NCBI GenBank assembly: GCA_023213395.1 | Contig: CM041465.1 | Span: 186,069,741-186,133,740 of the forward strand | Direction of reading: 5' to 3' | Length of the DNA stretch: 64,000 bases | DNA from: Cycas panzhihuaensis | Taxonomy: Eukaryota > Cycadophyta | Part shown: piece by piece, positions 51,333 to 63,644 of the stretch | Numbering within the stretch: the first letter of the stretch is position 1 | Layout: the number at the start of each line of letters is the position of its first letter | Translations under genes and position numbers: made by a program | The notes under the pieces: model-generated | What the model was told of the DNA's origin: nothing | The model's database searches: none | What the model saw: the letters and a program-made list of their open reading frames with translations, nothing else

Positions 51333-52708
51333 TCATTCTTTAGAGAAAGTTTGAGTGAAGATAACCTTAAATGGAGTAGTTCTAGGTATGTCATTAAATT
51401 TCCTTACTCAATATAAATCAATAAAATCAAATATTTTACTATGCTTTTCTTATAACAACATTCTTCTTAACACCAATATTTTCTTAACACAACTTGCGAT
51501 AGTCATCTAAATATACATCAACTTCATGACTTATTTAATTGGGTGAAAATTTTTCCCATTAGATTTGGCATTCAATCCTAATTTATTGTTCTACTAGTAA
51601 GCTATCTTGAATTTTATTCCGTCAATAAAATCATTATGTATTAATTATTATTTAGGTATTCACACTCCTTTCACTAGTTGAATCTCATAAATAATCAATT
51701 TATGCTTTATCAAACAATTCGTGTAGAGTTAGGTACCTTTTGTTTGAGTTCTTAGTAATTAAGGAGATATTCGTTATAGTTGCCATTTAATTAACTTCAA
51801 TGATCATATGTATTTGCTTTGGATCTAGCACTAGTTAGTAATCTTTGAATGTGACATATTTGGTAAGAGTTATTTGATTTCATTGGGTGGTGTAAAATAT
51901 TAGCTATTTAGATTGATGTTTCCCTATATTCATTTCCTCTTTTTTTTTTTCTTTGCCATAGTCTAATAAATCCTTTACCATGCCACTTAACGACTAGTAT
52001 TTATAAACTAATTTCCAATTATATTTAAAGATGTTATTCGATTCTTAATGCAATTGTCTATTCATCATCATATTGGTCTTGACACATCATAGGACTAATT
52101 TATCATGTTAATCATGTTTTCAAACCATTTTATGCATATGTTTGTTCTTGAATTATGCCTCATTTATGTTGATATAGTCACCTTATTTAAGTTTATAAAC
52201 TCAGATCAATTAAAGCACTGTAGCAACAACTTTGAATTTAATTCTATTTGCATTGAAAGTCACTTAGTTCTCTTTCTTGACACTCATGAAAATACAACAT
52301 AGCCGTTCAATGCCTAAATAAATAAATAAATACTAACTGCTCATTTAGATTTCTTGACACCTCCTCAAATAATATGATATCACACAATGAAGGCATTATC
52401 TTTTAACACATAATCACCCTTTTCTTAATAGCAATGTATTAACATTAAAACTTGATCTTTGGCACCATATGTTTGCCCCTTTTTGTCTCCAAGATACCTA
52501 TGAAATGTAGATAGTAGTTGCCTCATATTAAGAATGTGCTTATTTTTGAAATTATCGCAGTCAACAAAGTTTTTCTTGGCAAAATTAATATATATATTTT
52601 AAAACATATATATTTGATATATTATTTGCTTTAAATAACTTTGATTCATATGTTTCTTTATTTTTTCATTGCTATATTAGTTTGGCAAATAGAGGCATCT
52701 TTCTTTTG
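51333..52708 (+). repeat. Unclassified long repeat, copy B part 1
   Basis: Matches 3509-4855 of copy A almost colinearly. Ends at the 5' flank of LINE B; its last 16 bp are the LINE target duplication. Confidence 0.85.
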
Positions 52709-55700
52709 TTTTTTTTTTTTTTTTTTTGATAAGGTTTAATTATATGAGAGGATTTAAAAGGCCCACAAAACTATTGTGACAAGCCCATGGCTTAGCTATA
52801 ACTATAAACACTAATCCTGCTGATAACCTCCCCTGCCATCAACAAGCCTAATAGCTAGCTCAGAAGGTGCCACAACATGCCTAGTGGCTAGCACTAACTA
52901 CTATCTGGGATTGGTGCCCTCTAGGTCCTTCCTAGCTAGACCCAAAATCTCTTCTAGGAACGTATCCCTCCATATCTCATTCCTTTTAGATTGAACCCCA
53001 AGTTAGCCAACCCATCAACAACCCCATTTCCTTCCCTATAAGTATGGTTAATATGTATATTAATTCTTCATGTTAGAATCTTCTTAACATCGTTTATCAA
53101 TACTCTATATCTCTAATATGGGTCTGCTTCCCCTTTAATAAGTTTAATCACATTCAATGAGTCCCCTTCAAGGATAACTTTATCATGGCCCTCTAAGGAT
53201 AACATCTCCAAAGCTTTGCACATAGCCTCCATCTCAACTTTATAGTTAGATTGGGGCCCGTAATAATCCGCAAAGGTCCATAACACCTTCCCATCAGTAT
53301 TTCTATAGACCCCACCTCCACCTGCTTCACCAGAATTTCCTTTCACTACGTCATTAAAGTGAACTTTCACCCAACTTTCTAGGGGAGGATTCCATCTAGA
53401 TTACCTTTTAGCTCTTGTTTTGACTTTGGGGTATATTCCCCACTTTTCCAATATCTTTCCTTCGTCAAGAGGCAAGGAATTCTCCTCCTCCTCCTTTAGG
53501 GTCTCTCTCAGGGTCCTAAAAATCATTGTGATGAGCTTAACTTCATCCATATGTTTTTCTTGGAATATTCTTCTATTCCTCTCTTTCTAGAGGTTCCACA
53601 TCATCATTGGCATCAATGTGGTCCATAAGAATATCAAGGATCTACTCCTATAGGGATAGACCTAAGAGGCCATGAGATCTCTCACCAAAGCATGAAGAAC
53701 CCAATCAATACTAAAAAAAATCCACAATGACTTCCATACCTCCTTAAAGTAGGGCCAATGTAACAATATGTAATCAAGGGACTCCTCCTCAACCTTGCAT
53801 AGAATGCATCTATTTACCAACACAAACCCTCTTTTCTTGAGATTATCCATGGTTAGGATTTTATTCTTTAAACAGAGCCACCAAAACACAGTAACCTTAG
53901 GAATTGATCTTAATCTCCAAATACCCCCAAGCATTTTGTTTCTATTAATGTCTTTTTCTGAAAGCAAAAACACGTATCCCATCTTAACAGAATAATCCCC
54001 AAAGGGGGTTCCAGGCTAAACCATAACATCCTTCTTAGGAAACCTAGGAATATAACTTTTGGCTAACTCATTCCTTAGGGTTGTGATTTGGTCCTTTGCC
54101 CTACAGTTAGGAAGGAAGTACTCAAAGCATCTCCAGATCTTAAATCCCTCACATGTATTATGAATCAAGCCTAAGGAGGGTCTCTCCTTCAACCAGGGTT
54201 TCCCACATCAAATATCCTCCTAGAAGCTTATTTTTTTGCCATTCCCTAGGCTCCACTGGACTTCCACCGCAAGCATCTTTCTCATATAAATGAGGCTTCT
54301 CCAGATTGTAGAGCCACACTTGCTAGGCAAATCATCCCTTAGGAACTTTTACCCCTAAGATATTTTTGTATCATGATTCTACACTAAAGTTTATTATCCT
54401 CCCTAAATAGGCTCCAACCCAACTTCACCACCAGAGCCAAGTTGAAGCTAGATACTTCTTTCATGTTTAGGCCTCCTGCCCCTTTAGGAAGACACACTTT
54501 CTCCCAAGCCACAAGGTGAATCTTGTCCCTATCCTCCATTCCTAACCATAGGAACCTCTTTTGAATGGCTTTGAGATCTCTAATGATTTTGGTCAAGCAC
54601 TTGAACAGAGACATCATGTAGGTAGGAACACTCTAAAGAGATGCAATCAATAGTTGTAATTTGCCTACTTAGCTTAATAAGGCCTATTTCCATCTTGCTA
54701 GCTTCCTCTCGACCTAATTAATAATAGGGTTCCAAAGCTTCTTCTCTATTCTCCCAACAAAGAGGGGCATTACTAAGTACAAAGAAGGAAGCTTTCGAAT
54801 AGGCATTTCTAGAATTCTACTAATTTCCCCTTGGGTTCTTGCCAGGGTGTTCAAGAAGAAGATACTGCTTTTATTCATATTTATTTTCTAGTTAGTTACC
54901 TCCTCAAACCTAGTTAGCTCGTGTTTAATAGTTCTGGCCTCCGTAATTGTAGCCCTACCTAAAAGGATATTGTCATCCACAAAATATTGATGGACAACAT
55001 TGCCCACACTCGAAGTGGGCTTTAATCCCAAAATCTTACTCATTCTCCTAGCATCCTCCAAGGCCCTCCCCAACATTTTGGCCATGATAATAAAGAGGTA
55101 AGGGGCTAAGGGGTCTCCTTGGCGAAGGCCCCTAAAGCCACGGAAGAAAGTTGTCGATGTACCATTCACTAGAACTGAGAACTTTGGCTTTGATATACAA
55201 ATGTTGATCCAATTCCCCACCCTATCACTAAACCTAAATGCTCTGATATATTCCTTCAAACAATCCCACAAAACTCTATCGTAGGCCTTTGAAAGGTCAA
55301 TTTTTACCATCATACGAGCTTTCTTCCTTAAATGGACCATTTCGTGGACCACAATTATTCCATCCAGGATCTACCTGGCTTTAACAAAACCATCCTAGTT
55401 GGAAGATATAATTAGTGGAAGGATTCCTTTTAATCTGTTGGTAAGAATTTTTACCAAGATTTTATATTTCACATTACACAAGCTTATCAGCCTAAAATCT
55501 TCCATTTTTTTCACTTCACTTTTCTTCAGAATGAGGACCAAGATGGTAGTTTTCCATTTCCCATGGATCTTATCGTTCACATAAAACTCTAATACTGCGT
55601 TAAGGAGATCATCCTTGATAATATCCCAATATTCCTAGAAGAAACCCGAAGGGAATCCATATGGGCTTGGTGCTTTCTCCTTCTTCATGCCAAACATGAC

Positions 55701-55877
55701 TCTTCTCACTTCTTCCATTGAGAAGGGGGCTTCTAGGGCTATGTTCAAGTCTTCCCCAATCTCCTTAGGAATTAACTCCAATATCTCTCTCCTAGACTCC
55801 ACATCCATGCATCCAAGTTCATTAAATAAGTCCCTAAAGTACTCCACTGCAACATCCTTAATGCCTCTCTGATCTGA
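52709..55877 (-). mobile_element. LINE B, 5'-truncated L1-type element
   Basis: Perfect 16-bp target duplication AGGCATCTTTCTTTTG at 52693-52708 and 55878-55893, with a 19-nt poly(A) tail (T run 52709-52727). The element starts inside ORF2 between endonuclease and RT, so ORF1 and the endonuclease are absent, the usual result of incomplete reverse transcription. Copy A of the host repeat shows the empty site near 4846-4862. It is a different subfamily from LINEs A and C. Confidence 0.95.
53090..55877 (-). pseudogene. LINE B ORF2 fragment (RT, zf-RVT, RNase H)
   Basis: RT spans about 55700-54650, with FGMKKEKAPSPYGFP, KIDLSKAYDRVLWDCL, GLRQGDPLAPYLF and FVDDNILLG. The thumb/linker follows (AIQKRFLWLGMEDRDKIHLV, 54550). 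zf-RVT is at 53980-53680 (LTMDNLKKRGF, RCILCKVEEESLDYILLHW). RNase H at 53370-53113 has its first catalytic segment changed (VHFNDVVKG for NFDGA-type). Stops and one or more frameshifts separate the blocks. Confidence 0.9.
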
Positions 55878-57331
55878 AGGCATCTTTCTTTTGGTAATTG
55901 AGTCACCCAAGCTTACATTTTTATAATCGTATTTTAATAAAATAAGTTTAAGTGTTTTAAAATATTTTTTAATGTATATAAGTATGAAAATAAGAAAATT
56001 TTATTGTTGTGATTTAATTTTGATAGGTGGGTTTAAGTATAGTGGTTAGAAAATATAGAGCTAAACATTAACAAATAGAAAGTCATGGGTTCAACTCTTA
56101 TCAATTCACCTTTTACAAAGTACACACATAATTTAGGATAATTCATTTTTTTAATGTCTTTTCATTATTCATTTTAATCTTTATATTATATACTTTAAAC
56201 AATGGCATTTCACCAAATTACAAGTATAAACTACAACACTCTAATTAATTTAGAGACATCATCTAAACCATTAAATAGATATATTTTTACACACTTAAGA
56301 TTATATTTATTTAAAGGCAAAAGTAAGCACTTTGGAATATTTTATAAGTCATCTCATCAAGCATAAAATAACAACTTTGAAATAAACAAAACATATTCTT
56401 TTCTTGGCCTATCATTATAACAAAATATTGCTAAATTTTCAATCAAGTTTTGATGGATTTTAAGCTCTTAAACACATGAATATAATAACTTAAAAATGCA
56501 TTCATTTCAAAGAGAAAATTAGTCATTCATATTTATTGTTTGCAAAAAATTAAATAACCTCATTTTAACACATAATACCCTACATTTTAATCAATGACTA
56601 ATAAATATTTAACAAATAAATGGATTAAAATCACATTTACTTGAAAGTTAAAAAGTGAACTTTGAAGATGTTTCATAATAATCATTAAATTCCATGTTGT
56701 TGATTAGGATTTTTTGGACTTATAAAATGCACATACATGTACCTCTAAAATTACATCTATTTCAAAGCATGAATGAATCATGTTCATGTGCTTTATGATT
56801 AGTGTTAAAATGACATATTCTTACACATCTTTATGACCTCATAATGACAAAAAGTTGAGCCTCATTTCTAATAATTGAAGTCTAATTAAAATTGAATAAA
56901 TAAGGTTTTTTTATTAAGTCATTATTTTTCTTGTTATTCGTACCATTTAAAGTTGCATGCTTTAAGTATATCAAAATTTATAATAATTGAGTACTCACCA
57001 AGTTATCTTTGTAAAACTTCACAAGTAGGTATCTTTTCTAATCTACATATAAGTAATTAGGAGATTTTAAATAACATTAATGTGTATATAGGTTTAGATA
57101 ATTAAATGCATTTATATTTTATTTTACTAGAATAAAGTAAACTAAGAGGGAAAGGGAATCCATTGCATTTACATGTAGTTTGGTTTCAATTTTTTTCCAT
57201 TAACTTAAAAAACCATTACTTAAATAAAAAAATCTTACTCTATTAAGCTATATTTGCTTATAGGAACATTGAAGGTTTAAATTACATTTTTATTTCGATT
57301 TTGGATTAACTCCTACAGGAGCTAAGGTGTA
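55878..57331 (+). repeat. Unclassified long repeat, copy B part 2
   Basis: Matches about 4846-6260 of copy A, with a ~60-bp insertion near 56345-56400 relative to copy A. Contains the second tRNA-like box A/box B pair. Confidence 0.85.
56030..56115 (+). repeat. tRNA-related SINE-like head (copy B)
   Basis: TATAGTGGTTAG followed 40 bp later by GGTTCAACTCT (56088-56098). Box B differs from copy A at two positions. Confidence 0.42.
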
Positions 57332-57780
57332 ATCTATGTATAGGGTTTTGGAGCCAGAGTCTCCTCTAATGGCAATGCCATTCAGCACGCAGGGTAATAG
57401 GATGCCATGGCGTCCCTTTCTTTGAAGATATGAGGACGTTCGGATCAGGTTTCCAGAAGTAGCTTATGCGAGACGGATATAAAGTCAAGCCGAGACGGAG
57501 GTATGGAAAGTATTCCAGAGTCCATCAAGATGGGTATTGGTTGTAGTTTTAACCAGTACCGAGCCAACAGAAGGTGGTCTCCATTACCTGAGAGTAAAAT
57601 TAGTCAGGTGGAGGGGAAGAGGGGCCTCTTCCTAATTCATCCATTTAAGAAAGAAGTGCTCATATTCGTTCTAGGAAGCAAGGTAGACGTTGGGGTAACT
57701 CTTGGAGAATCTAGGACCATGGTAAGCTATTTTAGACCTTGCTTGAGGTTTATATATTTATTTTGTTCAAAATTTTAAGC

Positions 57781-59293
57781 ATGGAAAAAGACTCGGTACT
57801 TCAAAACTAGAACCCTAACCATACACAAGAGAGATCCTACTCTGATGTGTTGAGAGAAAATGATAAAGAAACTTATGATTTAATACCTGTCATACAAGAT
57901 AATAAGGTTAGATTAAAAATCCCCTAAGGTTTAGTGGAAAAAATAGAGAAATATTGGGAGAAATACCTTGTCGGAAGATTCTCTGGACTTAGATCCGGGT
58001 TGGAAACCGTTAGGAGCTAGATAAGGATCAAATGGAAAACGATAGGCAATGTGGAAGTAATAGCTATGCCAAAGGGCTGTGTTTTATTTAAATTTCTATC
58101 CTACAAGGATATGACTAATATTCTTTTAAGGGCCCCATGGATTCTTGGTAGAAAGGCCTTATCCCTTAAAAATTGGCATAGGGATTTTGATCCTTCCATT
58201 CCCAAAATCAGGCAAGCACCCATATGGATCCAATTTCTGGGTCTCCCCTTACTTCACTAGAACCCCGAAGTGCTAAAAGGAACCACAAAAGCTATGGGAC
58301 CTCTTCTAGTAGTAGACTCAGTGACTAAGAATAGAAGCAAACTTATAAATGCCAGGTTCTACACCCTGGTCATGATCGACAACCCTCTTCTGGATGATCT
58401 ATGGATTGATATAGAGAATGGGAGTTGGGCACAACCATTGGTTTATGAAATGGAGCATTTTAGATTCTCACAATGTAGAAATATTGGCCACTTACCCTAG
58501 AAATGTCTAGGTGTGAAGATCTCAATGGGTGGGAAGCAAGAGGACTCCATAGAGTCGAAACCCCAAGAGGCGACAGACTACATAGAGATAAGGACAGAAG
58601 GGCAGACATAATAAATTCAAGGAAACACTGAGGCACCTGAAGCTATAAAGGACCAAGTTGGGTCCCCTCTAGGACCGCATAGCATCTCGCCCTCGAATCT
58701 TGGATTTGATCCCAATGAGGAGGACACTCTCTTAGAGGAAGAGGAGCAGGTAGCTCAGGACTCAGAGGCCCCGGCGAGCCCAGAAGGGGTTGGCAGCCTA
58801 GGTCTCTCACTTCAGTTAAACCAGGAACGTCAGCCCAATACACCTTAACATACATGGTCGAGCCCCAGAAGAAGAAACGTGAAGTGGGCACTGAGGTGGG
58901 GGTGGGTATGCCCCCCCTGAATAAGGAGGACTCTCTCTCAGGTGCTGGAGCACAGGTAGCTCAGGAAGCAGAGGCCCCGGTGTGACTGGATGGGGATGAA
59001 GGCCTTGGGGTGACCTCCTCAGTGGGGCTAGGGACGTCGACCCAATACACTTTAGCACATTCGGTTGTGACCCAGAAGAAGCTACTGGATGTGGGAGCTG
59101 AGAAGAGGGTGGGCAATCCCCCCCCCCGAAACTGCTTAGAGAAAGAGAGGTAGATGCCCAGATGGATCAAGGCAACTAGAAAACTCTTAACGATGCCTTC
59201 CTTGAAGAGCCCATTCTCAGATCTAGAACAGAAGGTAAAGACCCACCGAAAGGTGAAACCGCTGAAGTCTAGAAGCAAAGAAAAAAGAGATGA
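57781..59293 (+). pseudogene. LINE C ORF1
   Basis: Starts MEKDSVLQN, parallel to LINE A ORF1. DUF4283-like core at about 57930-58260 (KVRLKIP, YLVGRFSGL, KGCVLFKF, APWILGRKALSLKNW), then LINARFYTLVMIDNPLLDD and a knuckle remnant CRNIGHLP, stop, KC (58470-58505). The C-terminal region holds a tandem duplication of about 200 bp (58720-58925 and 58926-59125) not seen in LINE A. The frame ends in TGA at 59291-59293, overlapping the ORF2 ATG at 59290. Several stops and probably frameshifts interrupt it. Confidence 0.85.
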
Positions 59294-62200
59294 AAATTAT
59301 ATCATGGAATGTTAGGGGACTGAATGCCCCCTCGAAACAGAGAATTATTAGGGATATCAGGGACAGACACCATCCAGATTTAATGTTTTTACAGGAAACA
59401 AAGCTAAGTAAGGAGAATAGACCAAGGATCAGAAATAAAACCTGGAGGAAAGCAGAGGGCATAGAAGTTGACTATGGTCAAGGAGCTGGGGGTTTAATGG
59501 TATTATGGGATTCGAATGTCTAGTCTAGAGAAATTTATTTGGCTGAGGAATCCTTTGTTTCTTTGTGGCTAACTAATAAAAGCAATAATTTAAGATGGCC
59601 AGCCACTAATGTCTATGCCCCAAACCCTCAGGAGGCTAGGAAGAGAATATACGATAGAATACTGGAAGTCCACAGGGACTGCAGAGCCCCATGGCTTTTG
59701 GTGGGGGACTTCAATATGACACTGTGCCTAAGGGATAAAAGAGAGGGTACGGTAGGTTGGACTAGTAGTATGAGCGAGTTTGGAGGCTTCCTACAACAGG
59801 GGGGTTTGGAGGATTTCAAGCTTAAGGGTGCTTTATACACCTAGTCCAATAAGCATTTTGGGGATTATCTAATACAAATCAGACTAGATAGGGTGTTGGT
59901 CAACTATGATTGGTTGAGGTGTTTTACGGACTTCACCCTAGAGGCTCTACCGAGGATTAGTTCAGATCATTCCCCTCTCCTATTTCAATTTTTGAATATG
60001 GGAAAATACATTGGATCTCCTTTTAGATTCGAAATGATATGGCTTCGACACCCTAAGTTCTGAAATAAGATTGAGGAATGGTGGGGTGTTCAAATATGGG
60101 GCCATGTCATGTATAGATTTTCAAAGAAATTAGACTGGGTAAAAAGGCAAGTAAAAGTATGGAATAAGTAAGTCTTTCAAAACATCCATGAACTCAAGGA
60201 CAAAACCATCTGCGATCTGAAAGAGACAGAGGATAGGATATAGCATTAGGGCAGATCCCCAGATCTAGATAAGACAGAGAAGGAATTAGTTGAAAACTTG
60301 GAGGAGATTCTCACCAGATAGGAAATCCACTGGAGACAAAAATCCAGGGCATTATGGTTGGATGAAGGTGATAGAAACACTAAATTTTTCTATATGACCA
60401 TAACTAAGCATAGAGCGAGCAACAGAATAACAAACCTTCAAAGGGAAGATAGCTCAGTAATGAGCTCTACAGAAGATATGAAGGAACTGGCTAGAGATTA
60501 CTTCAAGGATTTATATACCAAGCCATAGGATGGTAATAAGGATAGAAGGAAGGATTTCCTAAGAAACATTCCCAGTTTGGTAAACGAATCCTAAAATGCA
60601 TGGTTGACAGCTCCTTTTACTGAGGATGAGGTTAGACTGGCTCTCTTTGGTATGAAGAGAGACAAATCTTTGGTCACTGATGGATTTCCTTCAAGGTTCT
60701 TTCAAGAGTTTTGGGATATCATAAAGGGCAACCTTATGGAGGCTCTGCAAAAATTTTATGTAAATCATAAGGTTTTACAGGAATGGTAGGTTACATTCCT
60801 TGTCCTTATCCCTAAAAAAGTAGGAACGAAGAGAATAAAGGAGTACCAACCCATTAGTCTCTATAATGTTAAATATAAGATTTTAACTAAGGTTCTAGCC
60901 AATAGATTAAAGAAAATCATGCCGAATATTATCTCTCAGAACCAAGACGGTTTCCTTCAGGGAAGATAGATCTATGACAGCTTCATAGTGGTCCATGAAA
61001 CAATTCATTCAGTTAGGGAAAGGAAGGAGCCTGCAATGCTCATTAAGATTGACCTCATAAAGGCCTTCGATAGGGTCTCCTGGGAGTGCCTTTTAGATTA
61101 TCTAGAGGCGTTTGGCTTTGGGGATTTATGGCAGACTTGGATCAAGCTTTGCATAGGTAACCCACAATTCTCAATCATTATCAATGGCTCCTCTTCTAGT
61201 TTTTTCCCAGGTTATAGGGGATTGAGATAAGGTGATCCTGTTTCTCCCTTTCTCTATATAACTATGGCTAAAATGTTGGGTAAAGCTATGGAGGCAGCTA
61301 GAAGACAAGGGATTATTAAAGGTATAAAATTGACATCAGGGGTGGACAATGTAGTCTACCACTAATTTGTGGATGATAATATCTTCTTAAGGAAGGTAGC
61401 CATTAAAGAGGTATCTAAATTCAAGGAGATCTTGGGTTATTTTGAAAGGGCTACGAATAAGAAGATTAGCTTGAATAAAAGTAATATCTACTTCATAAAT
61501 ACGTTGGGGGATACCCAAAGTAGGATTACTAGGATTTTAGGGATGGGTATTAAGAAGCTCCCCATAACTTACCTTGGAATGCCTCTCTTCGAAGGTAAGA
61601 TGACTAAGAAAATGTGGAACCCCCTCATCGATAGGATGTAAAGGAAGTTGGCTAGTTGGAAAGGTGCTCTTTTAAGTCTAGCAGGGAAGCTCCAACTAGT
61701 GGCTTATACACTTCAGAGTATCCCAGTATATTGGATGACTATTTTCAGAATATCGTCTGGAATCTCGGCTACTATAGAAACCATCTAGGAGAGATTTCTT
61801 TGGTCAGGGGCAGAGGATAAAGATAGGATACACTTGGTGAGTTTGAATAAAGTCTGTACCCCGAAATGGGCTAGAGGCCTCAATCTTAGAAGGATTCCAT
61901 CTTTTAATGCTGCTCTCGGGGCCAAGTTGGGCTGGCGTCTAATCAAAGGGGGAGAGAGACTATGGAAGAAGATTCTCACACAGAAATATCTTCAAGGGGG
62001 TTCTCTCATCGAAAACCCTGTTTCGTTAGTAAGCTCAACCGTTTGGAGGAGCATCCTTAAAGCATGGAAATCTATAAAAGAAGGCCTAAAATGGAGATTG
62101 GGAGATGGTAGCTCCATTAAGTTTTGGGAGGATGCATGGTGCTGTGATCAAGCCTTAAAGTAATATCTTGATCTAGCACCTATCCAGGACCCTTGTGTTA

Positions 62201-63477
62201 GGTTATATGGTTCCCACATGAAGGACTATTGGACTAGGTTATGAAGAGATAGAAGTTGGAGAAACTTTGAGAAATTCCAGGGGGAGAAGCCATTAAAAGA
62301 GGGTCTTTACAAAATTAAAAGGATTCTAGGAAAAAGTTATATCCCTAGGACGTCATCTCCGGACTCTATTGTGTGGCCCTTAAGCCCTTCTGGGGAGTAT
62401 GCCGCTAAACTGGGTTATCACTTCTTATGCCTAGCAAGAGGAGACCAGAGGAATGAAATATTAGAAGGTGTTTGGAAGCTCTCACTTATCCCCAAGATCA
62501 TAGCTTTTGGGTGGATCTATTTAAGGAACAAAATTCTTACTATGGATAACCTCAAAAAGAGAGATTTCCATCTGCCCAGTAGGTGTATTATATGTTTTAA
62601 AGAGGAAGAATCCATGGACCATATCTTACTTGGGTGTCCATACTCAAGAGAGGTATGGGGGTTGCTATTGGGTAAATTGGAGGTGTGTTGGATCTTTTCC
62701 GATAAGGTTGTTGATCAATGGCCTACCTGGCAAATACCATTCAGAAGCAAAGTCTTAAGTAGCATTTGGAAGAGTGCATTCCTGATACTGTCGTGGAATA
62801 TTTGAAAGAAAAGAAACATAAGAATTTTCTAGGGGAAACAGATGGACCAGTATGCTACCTTCAAAAAAATCTGCATTGACATTAAGGAGAATGTTAGAAA
62901 CATTAAGGAGAAACACACCACCTTGACAGAGAATAGGATCCTGCTAAAGAGGGACATCGAGCCAGTATATGAGGATGTAAAGGTTAGATGTAGAAGTGGG
63001 CTGCCTCCCAAGGAGTCTTGGCTAAAACTCAATTTTGACGGAGATTCAAAAGGGAACCCTTGAGATGTTGGGGGAGGGGGCATTTGCAGAGATAACCTTG
63101 GAAACCCTATTTGGGCCTTCGCAGATTATTATGATCACTAAACGAACCACTTTGCAAAAACATACGCTATGTTTAAAGCTATTGATTTAGCCCTTGAAGG
63201 AGATACTAGGCGATTGGTAATCGAGGAAGAGTCAGAGACTGTCATTAATTCACTAGAAGGCTCAACCCTCCCAGACTGGAGATTTCAGTCCATGATCAAT
63301 GATGAGGAGGAGAGTCTTAAGGGTCTAGAAGAAGTCTATATAAGGCACACACTGAGAGAAGGAAACAAAGCAGTTGACTTTTTGGTAAATTGGGGGGTTA
63401 GGCAAAAGGAAGACACCGTGTGGAGGTTTGACTTTCCAGAGGATCTTATGGTTCTTGTTGAGAAGGACAGGGTCTGA
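59290..63477 (+). pseudogene. LINE C ORF2 (endonuclease-RT-zf-RVT-RNase H)
   Basis: ATG at 59290 opens MKIISWNVRGLNAPSK, the canonical L1 endonuclease start. Endonuclease motifs FLQETKLS, LLVGDFNMTL and SSDHSPLL follow to about 59990. RT is at 60600-61650 (FGMKRDKSLVTDGFP, KIDLIKAFDRVSWECLLD, GLR, stop, GDPVSPFLY, FVDDNIF near 61370). zf-RVT is at 62540-62660 (LTMDNLKKRDF, RCIICFKEEESMDHILLGC). RNase H runs from about 63020 to 63477 (LNFDGDSKGNP, FADYYDH, EEESETVIN). About twenty stops, many TAG where Gln or Trp is expected, make it inactive. Confidence 0.93.
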
Positions 63478-63644
63478 GATAACTAGCCATGGGGCTTGTC
63501 CTGGCGATGTAGTTCCTATGCCTAGATCGTGGGGATGTCATGGTCATCTTTAACTGGGAAGCCTAAATATTATTGATGTACTAGGTTATGGGATCCTGTT
63601 TTAAACCCACTTATAATTCAATTTTATCTTATCAAAAAAAAAAA

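Larger units (their letters stand above)
57332..63644 (+). mobile_element. LINE C, full-length L1-type retrotransposon (degenerate)
   Basis: 6.3 kb, flanked by a perfect 15-bp duplication AGGAGCTAAGGTGTA at 57317-57331 and 63645-63659, with a 12-nt A run closing the 3' end. The matching empty site is at about 6248-6262 in copy A. Contains a 5' UTR with an upstream frame, ORF1 and ORF2. Same family as LINE A by ORF sequence and 3' end. Confidence 0.95.
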
